DNA of 64,000 nt from Epiperipatus broadwayi (taxonomy: Eukaryota; Onychophora; Udeonychophora; Euonychophora; Peripatidae). The stretch spans positions 5,006,501-5,070,500 of the forward strand of contig JAQFVV010006255.1 of NCBI GenBank assembly GCA_028023455.1. Reading direction: 5' to 3'. Under the pieces are notes generated by a model. That model was not told the origin of the DNA and searched no databases. It saw nothing but the letters and a program-made list of their open reading frames with translations. Shown in pieces: positions 49,897 through 58,219 of this stretch. The translations under genes and the position numbers were made by a program. Position 1 is the stretch's first letter. Each line of letters starts with the position of its first letter.

Positions 49897-50002
49897 CACG
49901 ATCTCTTTATCATTGTCCAGTATATGTAGATAGCAAATTCCTATAGTTTAACTTGCTGACTTCATAACTTTGACACAAATCTTTAATGGAAGTATATTAA
50001 TA

Positions 50003-50515
50003 ATTTTTATTAGTCATTCATTAAGCTGGAGATTATTCAATAATGAATAATATTTTTATAATGTAATTTTTACTATAGTATTCTTACACAAGGTAGAGAC
50101 TTTCCTACTTTGCATGAGAGTGATGTAGTGAAAAATTTTTAGAATATTTATTCATTATTGGATAATCTCTAGTGTAATGAATGGCTAATTAAAATTATTA
50201 ATATATTCCCATTAAGTGGTTTGGATGAAAGTTATGAAGGCAGCATGTTTGACACTTATCAATTAAACTGTAGTAATTTGCTATCTATATATATATACTG
50301 AAGGATAAAGATATGTTTAAGAGATTGTGATCTGGACCAAATGGTGAGTGCTGATTCAGTAGGAAATATGCATCTTGGGGATTATACATTTTTTGTCATG
50401 TCTTTGGTCGTATATTTATGATTACATTGCTCCACAAGGTATTAAAAGTTAATAAAAACCAGTTGTGTGAGAATTGTGTAGTGAAAATTACACTATAAAA
50501 ATATTATAATATTAT
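50003..50515. repeat. Family B: truncated unit joined to an inverted unit
   Basis: A partial unit (50003-about 50105) in the same orientation as the dimer is followed by an inverted unit (about 50105-50515). The junction near 50090-50160 contains both CTACTTTGCATGAGAGTG and the GATAATCTCTAGTGTAATGAATG boundary. The inverted unit ends with GTGTAGTGAAAATTACACTA. Confidence 0.7.
50330..50386 (+). ncRNA. Hammerhead-like motif, inverted family B unit
   Basis: Helix I GGACCAA; ATGGTGA (core damaged); helix II GTGCTG, loop ATT, CAGTAG; an intact GAA; helix III AT, loop ATGC, AT; cleavage base C; helix I TTGGGG. Helix I (CCAA with TTGG) is preserved but the core is not. Confidence 0.5.
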
Positions 50516-51041
50516 ACTTGGGTTATTCTTTATCAAATTCAGGAAAATTTAAGCCACTTGTTAATCATATATCATTCCCTAAACCGTGATTTTCAACCAT
50601 CCATAAAAAATATTCTTAATTTAATAATTACAAAATAAATTTCAAAACTAATTTTCAATGAAAATAAATCTAATGCACCTTTGATCTCATGCAGGTTCCA
50701 CCATATCATACAATTTGTGCATTAGTCCGCCTTCACAAAATGATACATTTTAAAATAATTAATTGATCATTTGTTGTTGTTTTTTAATTCTCCAAAAATG
50801 CAATAAAATAAATAAATAAATAAAAAAAATTGAATTGTATATATTATGAGATTAAAGTATAGTAAAGAAACAGTAAAATGAAAAGCTTAAATTAAATATT
50901 ATGTGATATTTTTTTGATAATTTTATTGTATGAATAGTAATATGACTATATAACTGAGTCGATTTTTTTTGTATTAACTAGGACAAATGAGTAAAAAACT
51001 CAGCATAACATTTCAGGAATTGAATCAATAATATATATATA
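50516..51041. other. A+T-rich sequence, nothing recognised
   Basis: Only simple A/T tracts, ending in a TA run that supplies the target site of the next element. Confidence 0.5.
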
Positions 51042-51390
51042 TGTCCACAGATGGCGTCCTACCAAAAACACCTATCAAGCGTATTTTCGTTTACATAAAC
51101 GTCAGAGTAGTTAGTATTCACTATCTCTAACTATAATTCCACTTCAGATCATGATTTCAAGCTATTTGCTATCGTCAGTGAAAGACAGGAATAAAGAAAC
51201 TAGATCTAAATACAAACTCTGAGCGTTTATGAAACAATTTCTACTCAGCTTGCAAGCGATAGCAAATAGCTTGAAATCATGATCTGAAAGTGTAATTATA
51301 GTTAGAGATAGTGAATACTAACTACTCTGACGTTTATGTAAACGAAAATACGCTTGATAGGTGTTTTTGGTAGGACGCCATCTGTGGACA
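51042..51390. mobile_element. Nearly perfect palindromic MITE, 349 bp, TA target duplication
   Basis: The left arm 51042-51174 and right arm 51257-51390 are reverse complements with very few differences (one or two indels). The loop is 82 bp. The ends are TGTCCACAGATGGCG and CGCCATCTGTGGACA, with TA immediately outside both, consistent with a Tc1/mariner-type MITE. Such identity over 130 bp of arm suggests a recent insertion or strong arm homogenisation. No coding capacity. Confidence 0.9.
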
Positions 51391-51451
51391 TAAATACAAG
51401 CGTTAGCAAGTTTTTTAACTTGCATTTTTGTTTATAATATATATATACACG
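51391..51451. other. Short A+T-rich spacer
   Basis: Contains a TA run and nothing else recognisable. Confidence 0.5.
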
Positions 51452-51508
51452 TAGTAATAAAAAAAAACACAATTACTTCTCCATAAAGCTGCTTTAATAT
51501 TTCAACTA

Positions 51509-51556
51509 GCAGATTGTTTTTCATCAGAAAGCACAGAAAAATGGCTATTTCCAGAA
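51509..51556 (-). ncRNA. PLE-type hammerhead-like motif, left arm of PLE-1
   Basis: Minus strand: helix I GTGCTTT; CTGATGA; an eroded helix II (AAC ... GTT); GAAA; TATT; helix I AAAGCAGC. Helix I pairs TGCTTT with AAAGCA, and helix III is reduced to two A-T pairs, as in the minimal type I hammerheads known from PLEs. It lies sense to the reverse transcriptase relic. Confidence 0.55.
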
Positions 51557-51572
51557 TTTAAACACTTAATAG

Positions 51573-51955
51573 ATGAGCAATACAGAGACTTTAGACTACT
51601 CAAAGAAGTATGGAGAGATGCATGTTGGGAGTAACAAGAAGAGATTGAAAATGCAATGTATGGGTAAGAGAACAAACAGGTGCTACTGATCTCATTGAAA
51701 AAATTAAAAGATTGGAGTTGAGCTGGCCATATTGCTAGAATAGATGATAATAGATGGACAATTGAAATCTTAAACTGGATTCCACGAGATTGTAATAGAC
51801 CCAGAAAGCGACCACATGGAAAATGGATGGATGAAATAAGAAAGTGTGCAGGGGTGATGTGGAGAAGAGAAGCTAAAGATCGGAGAAGATGGATTGAACT
51901 TGGAGAGACCTTCATTCTGCAGTGGATTGATAATGGTTGGTGATGCTGATGATGA
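51573..51955 (+). pseudogene. 5'-truncated RTE-like LINE tail, nested insertion
   Basis: Plus-strand reading (51595-51942, with frame changes near 51725-51745) gives ERCMLGVTRRD, WVREQTGATDLIEKIKRL, then DDNRWTIEILNWIPRD, RPHGKWMDEIRK and DRRRWIELGETFILQWIDNGW before a TGA. This is the familiar C-terminal end of RTE-type endonuclease/reverse transcriptase proteins (GHIAR-x-DNRWT ... RW-x-DDI ... W-x-x-LGE). The tail after the stop is a short TGATGATGATG run, typical of RTE 3' ends. It interrupts the left arm of PLE-1, so it inserted later. Not functional. Confidence 0.85.
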
Positions 51956-52167
51956 TTTCAGATAACAAAATTAATTTCTATAGGCTAAAATTCTTTATAT
52001 ACCAATTCTTATCAATCAACCAATTGATAAATATCTCGTACTTTTTTAACACAAACAAAAAAAAACAGTAATTACACTTTTATAAAATACTTATAAAACT
52101 TTACAAAACCCTACAAAAATAAAATAAAAAAAATCTTTACAAACACAAATTAATTATTCTAATACAT

Positions 52168-52254
52168 GTATATTTAAATATAAATAACTCTACAAGAATT
52201 ACATGCATCAAAACTATACAAAACTTTGTACAAAAAATTACCAAAAAACTCAAG
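52168..52254. other. A+T-rich spacer
   Basis: Nothing recognised. Confidence 0.5.
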
Positions 52255-52375
52255 CATTGTTAGCTGAGAGGTCAACACAGTGCTTTGCAAGCAAGCAATT
52301 GGTTGCAGATGGTTGTTGCAGGTTCACCTCCCAGCTGATGCTATAACATATGGAGAAAAAAAAAAACCTTAAAAA
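52255..52375 (+). mobile_element. tRNA-derived SINE, second copy
   Basis: Shares CAAGCATTGTT, GAGAGGTCA, TGCTTTGCAAGCA and CAGCTGATGCTAT with the SINE at 4875-4980 and ends in poly-A. GCATTGT at the start can pair with GCTGATGC. A stretch of AAAAACAACTCA after the tail resembles AAAAAACTCA before the body, a likely target duplication. Confidence 0.7.
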
Positions 52376-52599
52376 AAAAAAAACAACTCATGCATATATT
52401 ATTATTATTATATATTAAAAAACCATAAAATTATACTATTATATATATATATAAAAAAACCCACTCTATATATTTTTTACTATATGTATTTTATTATATT
52501 ACTAGTTCACCTATAAAATAATTCCCTAGGAAACAAAAAAAAAAAAAACAAATCCCCAAGAAACTAGGTAATTCCAGGATATGATAGTACCTATATTCA
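52376..52599. other. Poly-A and TA-rich spacer
   Basis: Simple sequence only. Confidence 0.5.
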
Positions 52600-54480
52600 T
52601 ATTTATACTATGAGAATGTAATGTCTTAAATTTAAAAATAAAAAACTTTCCTTCTATTTCCTTTCTCTCATGAAAGAAAAATTATCTTCCAATATAACCA
52701 CTCTTAAATCATCACTCAAGTGTTCAGGTAAATTAAAATGTTTAGAAACTGGTCTCTCTTCATTTTTATGTAAAACATCAAACTTGTGATTGGTCATTCT
52801 ATTATGTAGACTGTTTGCTGATTCACATGTAATGACTCAAGCATCTATTACATTCTATTAAATATACCAAGTCTCCATTTTTATGTACTTGTGGTTGGTC
52901 ATTCTAATATGTACACTCTTTGCTGATTCACATGTAATGACTCAAACACCTATTACATTCTATTAAATATACCAAGTTCATACTTTTACAATTGACAATG
53001 GTATTTCCCTGAACCATCTTCTTAACAATAATATTTTTGCATGTAAAACATCTCATCCTCACATGAAAAACAACTATTTGATGACACAAAATTAGTGCCA
53101 AAATCTGTCCCTACAAGTCTATTCCTAAGTGTCCTATGTCTACAATTTACAACTTTAGGTGGATGTAGAAAAACAGATCTCAGATAATCTGTGGAATTTA
53201 ATATATTAAAATGTTTCCATAATATTTGGTTAATATTAGGTAAATCATCATTAAAGGTAATAACCAGTGGTGTATTTATCAACTGAGGTTTTCTTTTCTT
53301 AGAGAGAAGAAGTTCCTGTCAACTCCTGAAGATTTTACCACTGTCCTAACTAACAGTCCTTTGGGATATTTTACATTGATAAATTTATGATACAAAACCT
53401 TGTTATTTTGCTGAAGAAATCCCTCATCACTGCAAATTCTTTTAATCCTTTACAATTGACTATAAGGAATATTAACCTTTAAGTGTTTAGGGTGATTACT
53501 ATAAAAATGTAGGTAACCATGATTATCAGTTGTCTTCCTATATATATTAGTACTACAAACACCATCACTATAAGTAATCTCAACATCAAGAAAATGAGAC
53601 ACTTTTAGAAAAATTCATTGAACATTTTTATTAAAATTATTTAAATAATCAAAAAATATATGAAGTTACTTCATTGTACGGCCATATCATAAAGACATCA
53701 TCTATATATCTCAGCCAAGTATGAAGTTTAAGTCTAGCCTTCTCAAGTATAGAGCACTCCAATTGAGCCATAAAAATGTTGGCATAATTCAGTGCCATTT
53801 TTGTTCCCATTGCAGTACCTTGCTTTTGTAAATAATGTGTAGAGTTAAAAACAAAAAAAAATATTGTTTAAAATTAAATTTTTAATTCAGTAACAGTCTT
53901 AATTTTGTGCTGATCATATTCCTTGTTTTCTAAAACAGATTTAATAGCTTTAGTTCCATCCTCATGGGGTATATTAGTAAACAATGATGTAATGTCTAAT
54001 GTCACTAAAGAACATTCACTTGGTAGTAGAGATTTGACATTGTCTAAAATAGAAAGAAAATGGGTTGTATTTTTAACATAAGACCCAAATGCTGGAGGAA
54101 TATCATGTATAAGACCATATACATATGCTGAAATCTTTTCAGTAGGACAAGTAGTGTTTACTACTCAGTGCTTACTACCATAGGTCTACCAAGACAACTA
54201 GGTTTGTGAGATCTTGGGTAGAATGTAAAACTTTCTGAGTTTATTTGTGTTTGGTAATAAAAAAAATTATACCTATCCCTATCAAGTAGACCCCATACTT
54301 TCATACCTTCTGTCTGGAAAGCATATCTCTAAATAATTTCTTAACAGCAATCTGTATTATAGGTTCATAAAAATTCCTATCATTTAATTAGGAGCAAGGT
54401 TTTATTCATTTAATTTTCCCTATTCATAATTACTATTCTCCTTCTTTTTTGAAAGAGTTTTTGTAATTTTTATACAGGTC
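52600..54480 (-). pseudogene. PLE-1: decayed Penelope-like RT with GIY-YIG-region remnant
   Basis: Minus-strand translation across stops and frameshifts gives, N- to C-terminal: FYILPKISQ, NTTCPTEKISAYVYGLI, LVTLDITSLFTNIPHEDG (palm motif A, about 53985), [14 protein letters not shown] (motif B, about 53825), [16 protein letters not shown] (motif C with the DD pair, about 53700), SHFLDVEITYSDGV, IYRKTTDNHGYLHFYSNHPKHLK and IPYSQL. A stretch RSVFLHPPKVVNCRHRTL follows, and the C-terminal part contains VYLIECNRC and KEIEGKFFIFKFKTLHSHSIN, which resemble the GIY-YIG end of such proteins. Part of that region is duplicated. This PLE subgroup (LLPKIHKPG / QKQGTAMGT type) differs from PLE-2. Multiple stops make it dead. 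Confidence 0.85.
52783..52978 (-). repeat. 105-bp tandem duplication inside the PLE-1 endonuclease region
   Basis: CTTGTG(A/G)TTGGTCATTCTA starts at 52783 and 52888. Both units contain TTTGCTGATTCACATGTAAT and TATTAAATATACCAAGT. The duplication interrupts the endonuclease reading and is local to this copy. Confidence 0.8.
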
Positions 54481-54499
54481 AGAGTGACTTATGTTCAAC

Positions 54500-54870
54500 A
54501 TGGGTAGGATGAGAAGGTTGGCACCAATGTGGGCTTTGAGCATTCCATCATCAGATTTTCAGTGAAATGGACAGCTGAAGAGTTATGGGGTGGAATGGAT
54601 TGAAGCCTATCCATTAAAGTATGAAGCTTGGCTATCTTAATATAAGCTGAGCATTGATTGTATATATGTGTGGAATGATAATTTGGATCAACTGATGAGT
54701 GCTGGTTATATGTATATTGATGATTATTTATCTTTTTGACGTGTGTTATCAAGTGTGTCAGCAGTATGAAATAGCATGGATAGTTGAGGGTTATATGAAA
54801 GTCTAAGTTCAAATGCCCTATATATTACATATTGGAGTGCAGGTATAAAAAAGCCTGTACTGTAGAAAAA
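54500..54870 (+). mobile_element. Family A repeat, single-orientation copy
   Basis: Contains CCTATCCATTAAAGTATGAAG, GCTATCTTAATATAAGCTGAG, the core, and TCTAAGTTCAAATGCCCTATA. It then continues with TATTACATATTGGAGTGCAGG as at 62.48 kb, showing that the family extends past the B-box-like end. Core at 54692-54715: CTGATGA is intact and helix II starts GTGCTGG, but the second strand and GAA are lost. Confidence 0.7.
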
Positions 54871-54878
54871 ATTTAGTA

Positions 54879-55250
54879 CTAATTACATAGCTGGGCATGG
54901 CCACTTGATGGCATTTTTGCTAGTCAAAAGCAATACAATGCAACATTACAGTGCTGCGATTTTTAAAATATGGTGACTTTTTTGTCTACTTTTACTATTA
55001 ATTATTTTTATTCTACAATTTTTAAAAACAACTTTTAATTAATGTGGTACTAATTACATAGGCTCAGACCCTTGATGGCATTTTTGCCAGTCAAAAACAA
55101 TACAATGCAACATTACCAGGCTGTGATTTTCAAAATACAGCGACTTTTTTTTGTCTACTTTTACTATTAATTATTTATATTTTGCGATTTTTGAAAACAA
55201 CTTTTAATTATTTCTATTTTGTGATTTTTAAAAACAACTTTTAATTTTTC
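54879..55250 (+). repeat. Tandem duplication of about 168 bp, two units plus remnant
   Basis: Unit 1 (54879-55045) and unit 2 (55046-55213) share TACTAATTACATAG, CTTGATGGCATTTTTGC, CAATACAATGCAACATTAC, CTACTTTTACTATTAATTA and AAAACAACTTTTAATT. A remnant of the last 40 bp follows. They lie at the 3' side of the Merlin relic and could be its subterminal repeats. Confidence 0.85.
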
Positions 55251-55354
55251 AAAATAACGTTTAACTTTGTTTAAACTTTTTTTTTCTACTGTGAACAACA
55301 TAAAATACAATAAAAACACAAAAACAAAAATAGAATGTCCAGCAGTCTACATGG
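55251..55354. other. A+T-rich spacer
   Basis: Nothing recognised. Confidence 0.5.
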
Positions 55355-56265
55355 ACTCTACTGTTACAGTAACAGCCATCTCTGATTGAATGCATAGGAA
55401 CAGATCTTTGTCCTTCTTCAGCCATTGCCACATAAGCTCTGACAGCTAGTTGTCCAGCAATTTCCTATGAGTTCCACACTGTCTAAAGTTAACAAAGTCC
55501 CAAAGTCATTCAATGTTCTGGGTGAGAGAGCTTGTTGTTGGGTCCACAATGTGGTAGCAGTAGTTCACCATAAGGTGCTGAAAACCTGTGGCCTCAAGCT
55601 CCACAGTCTTATAACCCCTCTAACAGTCAGAAGAGATGGTCAATCCTGGCTTAACAGCTTTCAGGGCCTTAAGCAGGGTATCAGCAGAGCATAAAGTAAT
55701 GACAGTGATGAAGTATTCTCCAGTGTCATGGCACATGCCCCCAACACCCACTGCTGAGAAAGTATTTTTCCCTGGTGGTTTTTTTCTTCTGCTAAACATA
55801 GTCTCGTCTATACCAAACTGGGCCCATCAATTTGATGGCAGGGTCTAGAGGACAGAATCTCATGGCAGAATTCTCTCAGACTCGACTGTTTTCTGGTTAC
55901 TGCCCAGTTCAGAACTGATGTCTTTCAGTGTCATCTGCTCATGGCTCCAGAAGTAGACGAGCCACAGGGCTGTTATCAATGGTATTCTTGTGCCTTCAAA
56001 CCAACTGTTGTTGCAAATGGAGCACCTTCAATGGCAGGAGATGAACTTACAGCAAAACTGGAAGATTTGTTTACAACTATACAAAATCATGGCTTGTTCA
56101 CACTCCCATCACCTTGCCTTATCCTCTGTTGTTGGCAACTGTGCAAAATTCATTCTTTTGGTGTCCATTTTATTAGTATCATGGTATTTCATGTTGAAAT
56201 GAGACTTTCCACTTTTACATCAGAAGATTCATCTTCTTAAGTCCCCTTGGCAAGATTTTGCACCT
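55355..56265 (-). pseudogene. Merlin-like (ISXO2/IS1016-type) DDE transposase relic
   Basis: Minus-strand reading across frameshifts gives an N-terminal NNSWFEGTRIPL and VYFWSHEQMTLKDISSELGSN segment. Then come FGIDETMFSRRK (first D, near 55803-55812), ADTLLKALKAVKPGLTISSD (second D, near 55629), and QHLMVNYCYHIVDPTT followed by NIE-stop-LWDF (third acidic residue E, near 55510), ending near KLLDNQLSEL. The order and spacing match the ISXO2-like transposase fold of Merlin elements, in which DDE acts in cut-and-paste transposition. Several stops (for example after SSDC and after NIE) and frame changes kill it, yet all three catalytic residues remain. It is less A+T-rich than its surroundings, which suggests late arrival. 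Terminal inverted repeats were not located. Confidence 0.8.
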
Positions 56266-56578
56266 TAAGCATTGTGTAAAAAGGATGGGGCCAGTTGGAC
56301 AATTCTTAGTCAGTTACACTGTGTGATTTAAATAGAAATTAAATTCTCTTCTACTGAGATTTTAAAAGTTGTAACCACTTAAAATCCAGACATTATCCTA
56401 CGAGTAGCCAACTGTGAATTGTGCAAATTTGCATAAAGTGTCATGAAGCACAAAACAAGCTGTAATATTTCTATGCAACGTCATCAAGTTGGCTAAGGTA
56501 AACAAAACTGTTTTTTTAGCTGTAAGTCAGGCCATGTAAACGGCATTTGTAGGTGTTCTTGGCTAGAGAGAACACCAT
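56266..56578. other. Spacer between Merlin relic and PLE-1 right arm
   Basis: Moderately A+T-rich with no coding frame. It may contain the 5' end of the Merlin element, but I see no convincing terminus. Confidence 0.45.
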
Positions 56579-56913
56579 TATGTATTAGAATAATTAATTT
56601 GTGTTTGTAAAGGTTTTTTATTTTTATTTTTGTAGGGTTTTGTAAAGTTTTATAAGTATTTTATAAAAATTGTAATTACTGTGTTTTTTTTTTGTTTGTG
56701 TTAAAAAAATATGAGATATTTATTAGTTGGTTGATTGATAAGAATTGGTGTATAAAGAATTTTAGCCTATAGGAATTAATTTTATTATCTGATATAAAGT
56801 GTTTAAATTTTAGAAATAGTCATTTTTTGTGCTTTCTGATGAAAACCAGTCAGCTAGTTGAAATATTAAAGCAGCTTTATTGAAAAGTAATTATGTGTTT
56901 TTTATTACTATTT
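56579..56913 (+). repeat. Right inverted arm of PLE-1, uninterrupted
   Basis: Reverse complement of 51452-52167 without the LINE insertion; shows the pre-insertion state of the arm. Its orientation relative to the relic mirrors the inverted partial copy upstream of PLE-2, so both PLEs share a head-to-head layout. Confidence 0.8.
56829..56875 (+). ncRNA. PLE-type hammerhead-like motif, right arm of PLE-1
   Basis: Plus strand: helix I GTGCTTT; CTGATGA; one bulged A; helix II AACCAG, loop TCAG, CTAGTT (one mismatch); GAAA; a minimal helix III (A-U, U-A) in ATAT; cleavage base T; helix I AAAGCAGC. TGCTTT and AAAGCA pair over 6 bp directly against the core, as required for type I topology. The main doubt is the bulge next to helix II. 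Confidence 0.6.
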
Positions 56914-56984
56914 TTATTTTTCCTTGAGTTAGTTCATATATATATAATCTCATAGATAAAAAAAAAAAATTAAGATAATTTATT

Positions 56985-57066
56985 TTAGTTATGTAATTGG
57001 TTCGGTTTGTGGAAATTTTTTCTGAAATCTAAGTAGTCCACAGAAAGAAAAAGATTGAGAAACACT
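56985..57066 (-). mobile_element. hAT-type terminus fragment
   Basis: The minus strand begins CAGTGTTTCTCAATCTTTTT and continues GTGGACTAC, resembling the CAGTGGTTCTCAA terminus of hAT-superfamily MITEs. Only one end is seen; the other side was lost or replaced. PLE-2 is inserted immediately next to it. Confidence 0.5.
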
Positions 57067-57331
57067 GTTCTAAACTGTTTTTCTGAAGGTTTGTGATGAT
57101 GGTGTTCTAGCTGTATTTTTATATTGGACTATTTCCATCATCTAATATGTGTGTTGAATGTCTTTAGAAAAGTTTAATTTTTAGTTAAATATTCCAAATG
57201 CATTCAACTGTTAGTAATATCACAGCAAACAGGTTAGTATATGCACCAACTGTTAGTAATATCACAGCAAACAAATGTTAATAATATCACAGAAAACAGG
57301 TTAGTGTATGCACTAACTGTTAGTAATATCA

Positions 57332-57401
57332 CAGCAATCAGGTTAGTATATGCACAACGTTTCGAGAGGTATTTTTCTCTTTTCTTCTTCAGGTGTTGCT
57401 G
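57332..57401 (-). ncRNA. PLE-type hammerhead-like motif, 3' pseudo-LTR of PLE-2
   Basis: Minus strand: distal helix I CAGCAA and proximal CAC; CTGAAGA (fits CUGANGA); helix II AGAG with CTCT; GAA; minimal helix III ACGT; cleavage base T; proximal helix I GTG; then after a 15-nt internal loop TTGCTG, complementary to CAGCAA. Helix I is thus split by an internal loop, as usual in natural type I hammerheads. Helix II has a one-base offset next to GAA. Sense to the RT. Confidence 0.6.
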
Positions 57402-57422
57402 GCCTGACCAGTGACAGTACTA

Positions 57423-57507
57423 GCATGGGATTCGAACCTGGGTCCTTAGATTCTTGATTATTGAAATTTAAGGTAATGTTCTAACCAACTGAGCCATCCT
57501 GCCAAAG
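57423..57507 (-). other. tRNA-like block in the 3' pseudo-LTR of PLE-2
   Basis: The minus strand shows GGATGGCTCAGTTGGTTAGA (A-box and D-arm-like), a CCTTA/TAAGG stem with a 20-nt loop in the anticodon-arm position, and CCAGGTTCGAATCCC (B box, T-loop-like). T-stem and acceptor pairing are poor. Reads as a tRNA-derived or RNA polymerase III promoter-like module. Confidence 0.6.
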
Positions 57508-57526
57508 GCAACAGTATGTAGTAATT

Positions 57527-58219
57527 TCATATACTTATCTGAGGTTCCTCCTGATTTCTCCACTTTTTCCTCAGAGCAAAGTTGATTAGTGATTTCCATA
57601 CATTATGTATAGTCACACTAGGTTGGCTTATGGGATTTTTTGCCATTGTCATGTGAGCAGCTTCTTTAAATTTTCTTCTTTGTACCTTTTCTTCTTTATC
57701 CAATATTTTTGTATTTTCCCAATTGAACGTATGTTCATTGGTCCATACATGGTCTGCTACCTTAGACCCATCTGTTTTCTCTCTTCTAATCATCAGTTTA
57801 TGTTCTTGCAAGTGCTTTTGAATGGGATGGCTGGTCTCACCAATATATGTTCTTCCACATTCACATGGTATTTCATAGATGCAGTTTTTTCTTTGCAGCA
57901 TTTCAAGTTTAGGCTTTGTAGATGTTAGAATTCCTCGTAGTGTGGTATGGCTCTGAAAAGCTGTTCTGATGTTATACTGATTGCAGATTTTCCTTAATTT
58001 GTCTGCTATTTTTGGAATGTATGGATACACTACAGTACCAATAATTGTCTTTTCTCTTGATGGTTCTTTTTGTTGTCTGTTTAATGTTTTCTTAATAACA
58101 GCTGATGGATAACCATTTTTCTTAAGAGTTTGTTCTATATAGATCTTTTCTTTTTCCAAATCACCAGTTTCTAAAACAAACTTCTTTTGCTCTGTTCCAC
58201 AGTGATAGTATAACTCCAT
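57527..58219 (-). CDS. PLE-2 C-terminal domain: linker and GIY-YIG endonuclease
   Basis: A 230-codon open segment that would be the C-terminal half of the PLE polyprotein. Residues about 20-70 (YIEQTLKKNGYPSAVIKK and VVYPYIPKIADKL) are the conserved linker after the reverse transcriptase thumb. Residues 113-140 carry the nuclease start: CIYEIPCECGRTYIGETSH, with IYE and YIG standing for the GIY...YIG strands and a CxC typical of PLE endonucleases. HVWTNEHTFNWENTKIL and a Glu in RRKFKEAAH (about 186) follow, as in the family. This domain nicks target DNA to prime reverse transcription. The first 17 residues are out-of-frame relative to the ancestral protein, because a frameshift near 58170 separates it from the RT. 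The final codons lie in the pseudo-LTR. Confidence 0.88.
   Translation of the reverse strand: MELYYHCGTEQKKFVLETGDLEKEKIYIEQTLKKNGYPSAVIKKTLNRQQKEPSREKTIIGTVVYPYIPKIADKLRKICNQYNIRTAFQSHTTLRGILTSTKPKLEMLQRKNCIYEIPCECGRTYIGETSHPIQKHLQEHKLMIRREKTDGSKVADHVWTNEHTFNWENTKILDKEEKVQRRKFKEAAHMTMAKNPISQPSVTIHNVWKSLINFALRKKWRNQEEPQISI

Larger units (their letters stand above)
49329..50002 (-). repeat. Family B tandem dimer, units of about 335-340 bp
   Basis: Two head-to-tail units start with a TTAATAATTTTTA-like stretch followed by the ATTCATTA junction, near 49329 and 49671; a third start lies near 50003. Each unit contains, in order, GATTATCCAATAATGAATAAT, TGTAGTGT(A)ATTTTC, TTTTAA(C/T)ACCTTGTGG, CATATGACCAAAGA(T/C)AT, the ribozyme-like core, and AACTTGCTG then CTTTGACA. 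This arrangement resembles tandem arrays of hammerhead-bearing repeats rather than single foldbacks. No protein-coding capacity. Confidence 0.8.
51452..52167 (-). repeat. Left inverted arm of PLE-1, interrupted by a LINE fragment
   Basis: 51452-51572 and 51956-52167 together match, in reverse complement, the uninterrupted arm at 56579-56913. Landmarks: ATAAAGCTGCTTTAATATTTC, ATAGGCTAAAATTCTTTATA, ATAAAACTTTACAAAACCC and ATTAATTATTCTAATACAT. The arm lies on the 3' side of the minus-strand PLE relic, so it is its probable pseudo-LTR. The inserted 0.38 kb is the RTE-like LINE tail listed separately. Confidence 0.8.
57077..57590 (-). repeat. PLE-2 3' pseudo-LTR
   Basis: Direct repeat of 59906-60424 with few differences. 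It contains the first codons of the RT reading frame (MMEIVQYKNTART), short internal repeats (CTGTTAGTAATATCACAGCAA several times, 57207-57340), a hammerhead-like motif, a tRNA-like block, and the last codons of the endonuclease frame. Confidence 0.85.

Noticed and set aside
51502-51915. 137-codon minus-strand frame
   Set aside because: It is antisense to the RTE-like LINE tail; the plus-strand reading shows the conserved family residues.
55941-56240. 99-codon plus-strand frame
   Set aside because: Antisense to the Merlin transposase relic, whose minus-strand reading has the catalytic residues.
57605-57928. 107-codon plus-strand frame, repeated at 60532-60855 (minus)
   Set aside because: Antisense shadow of the GIY-YIG endonuclease in both copies of PLE-2.
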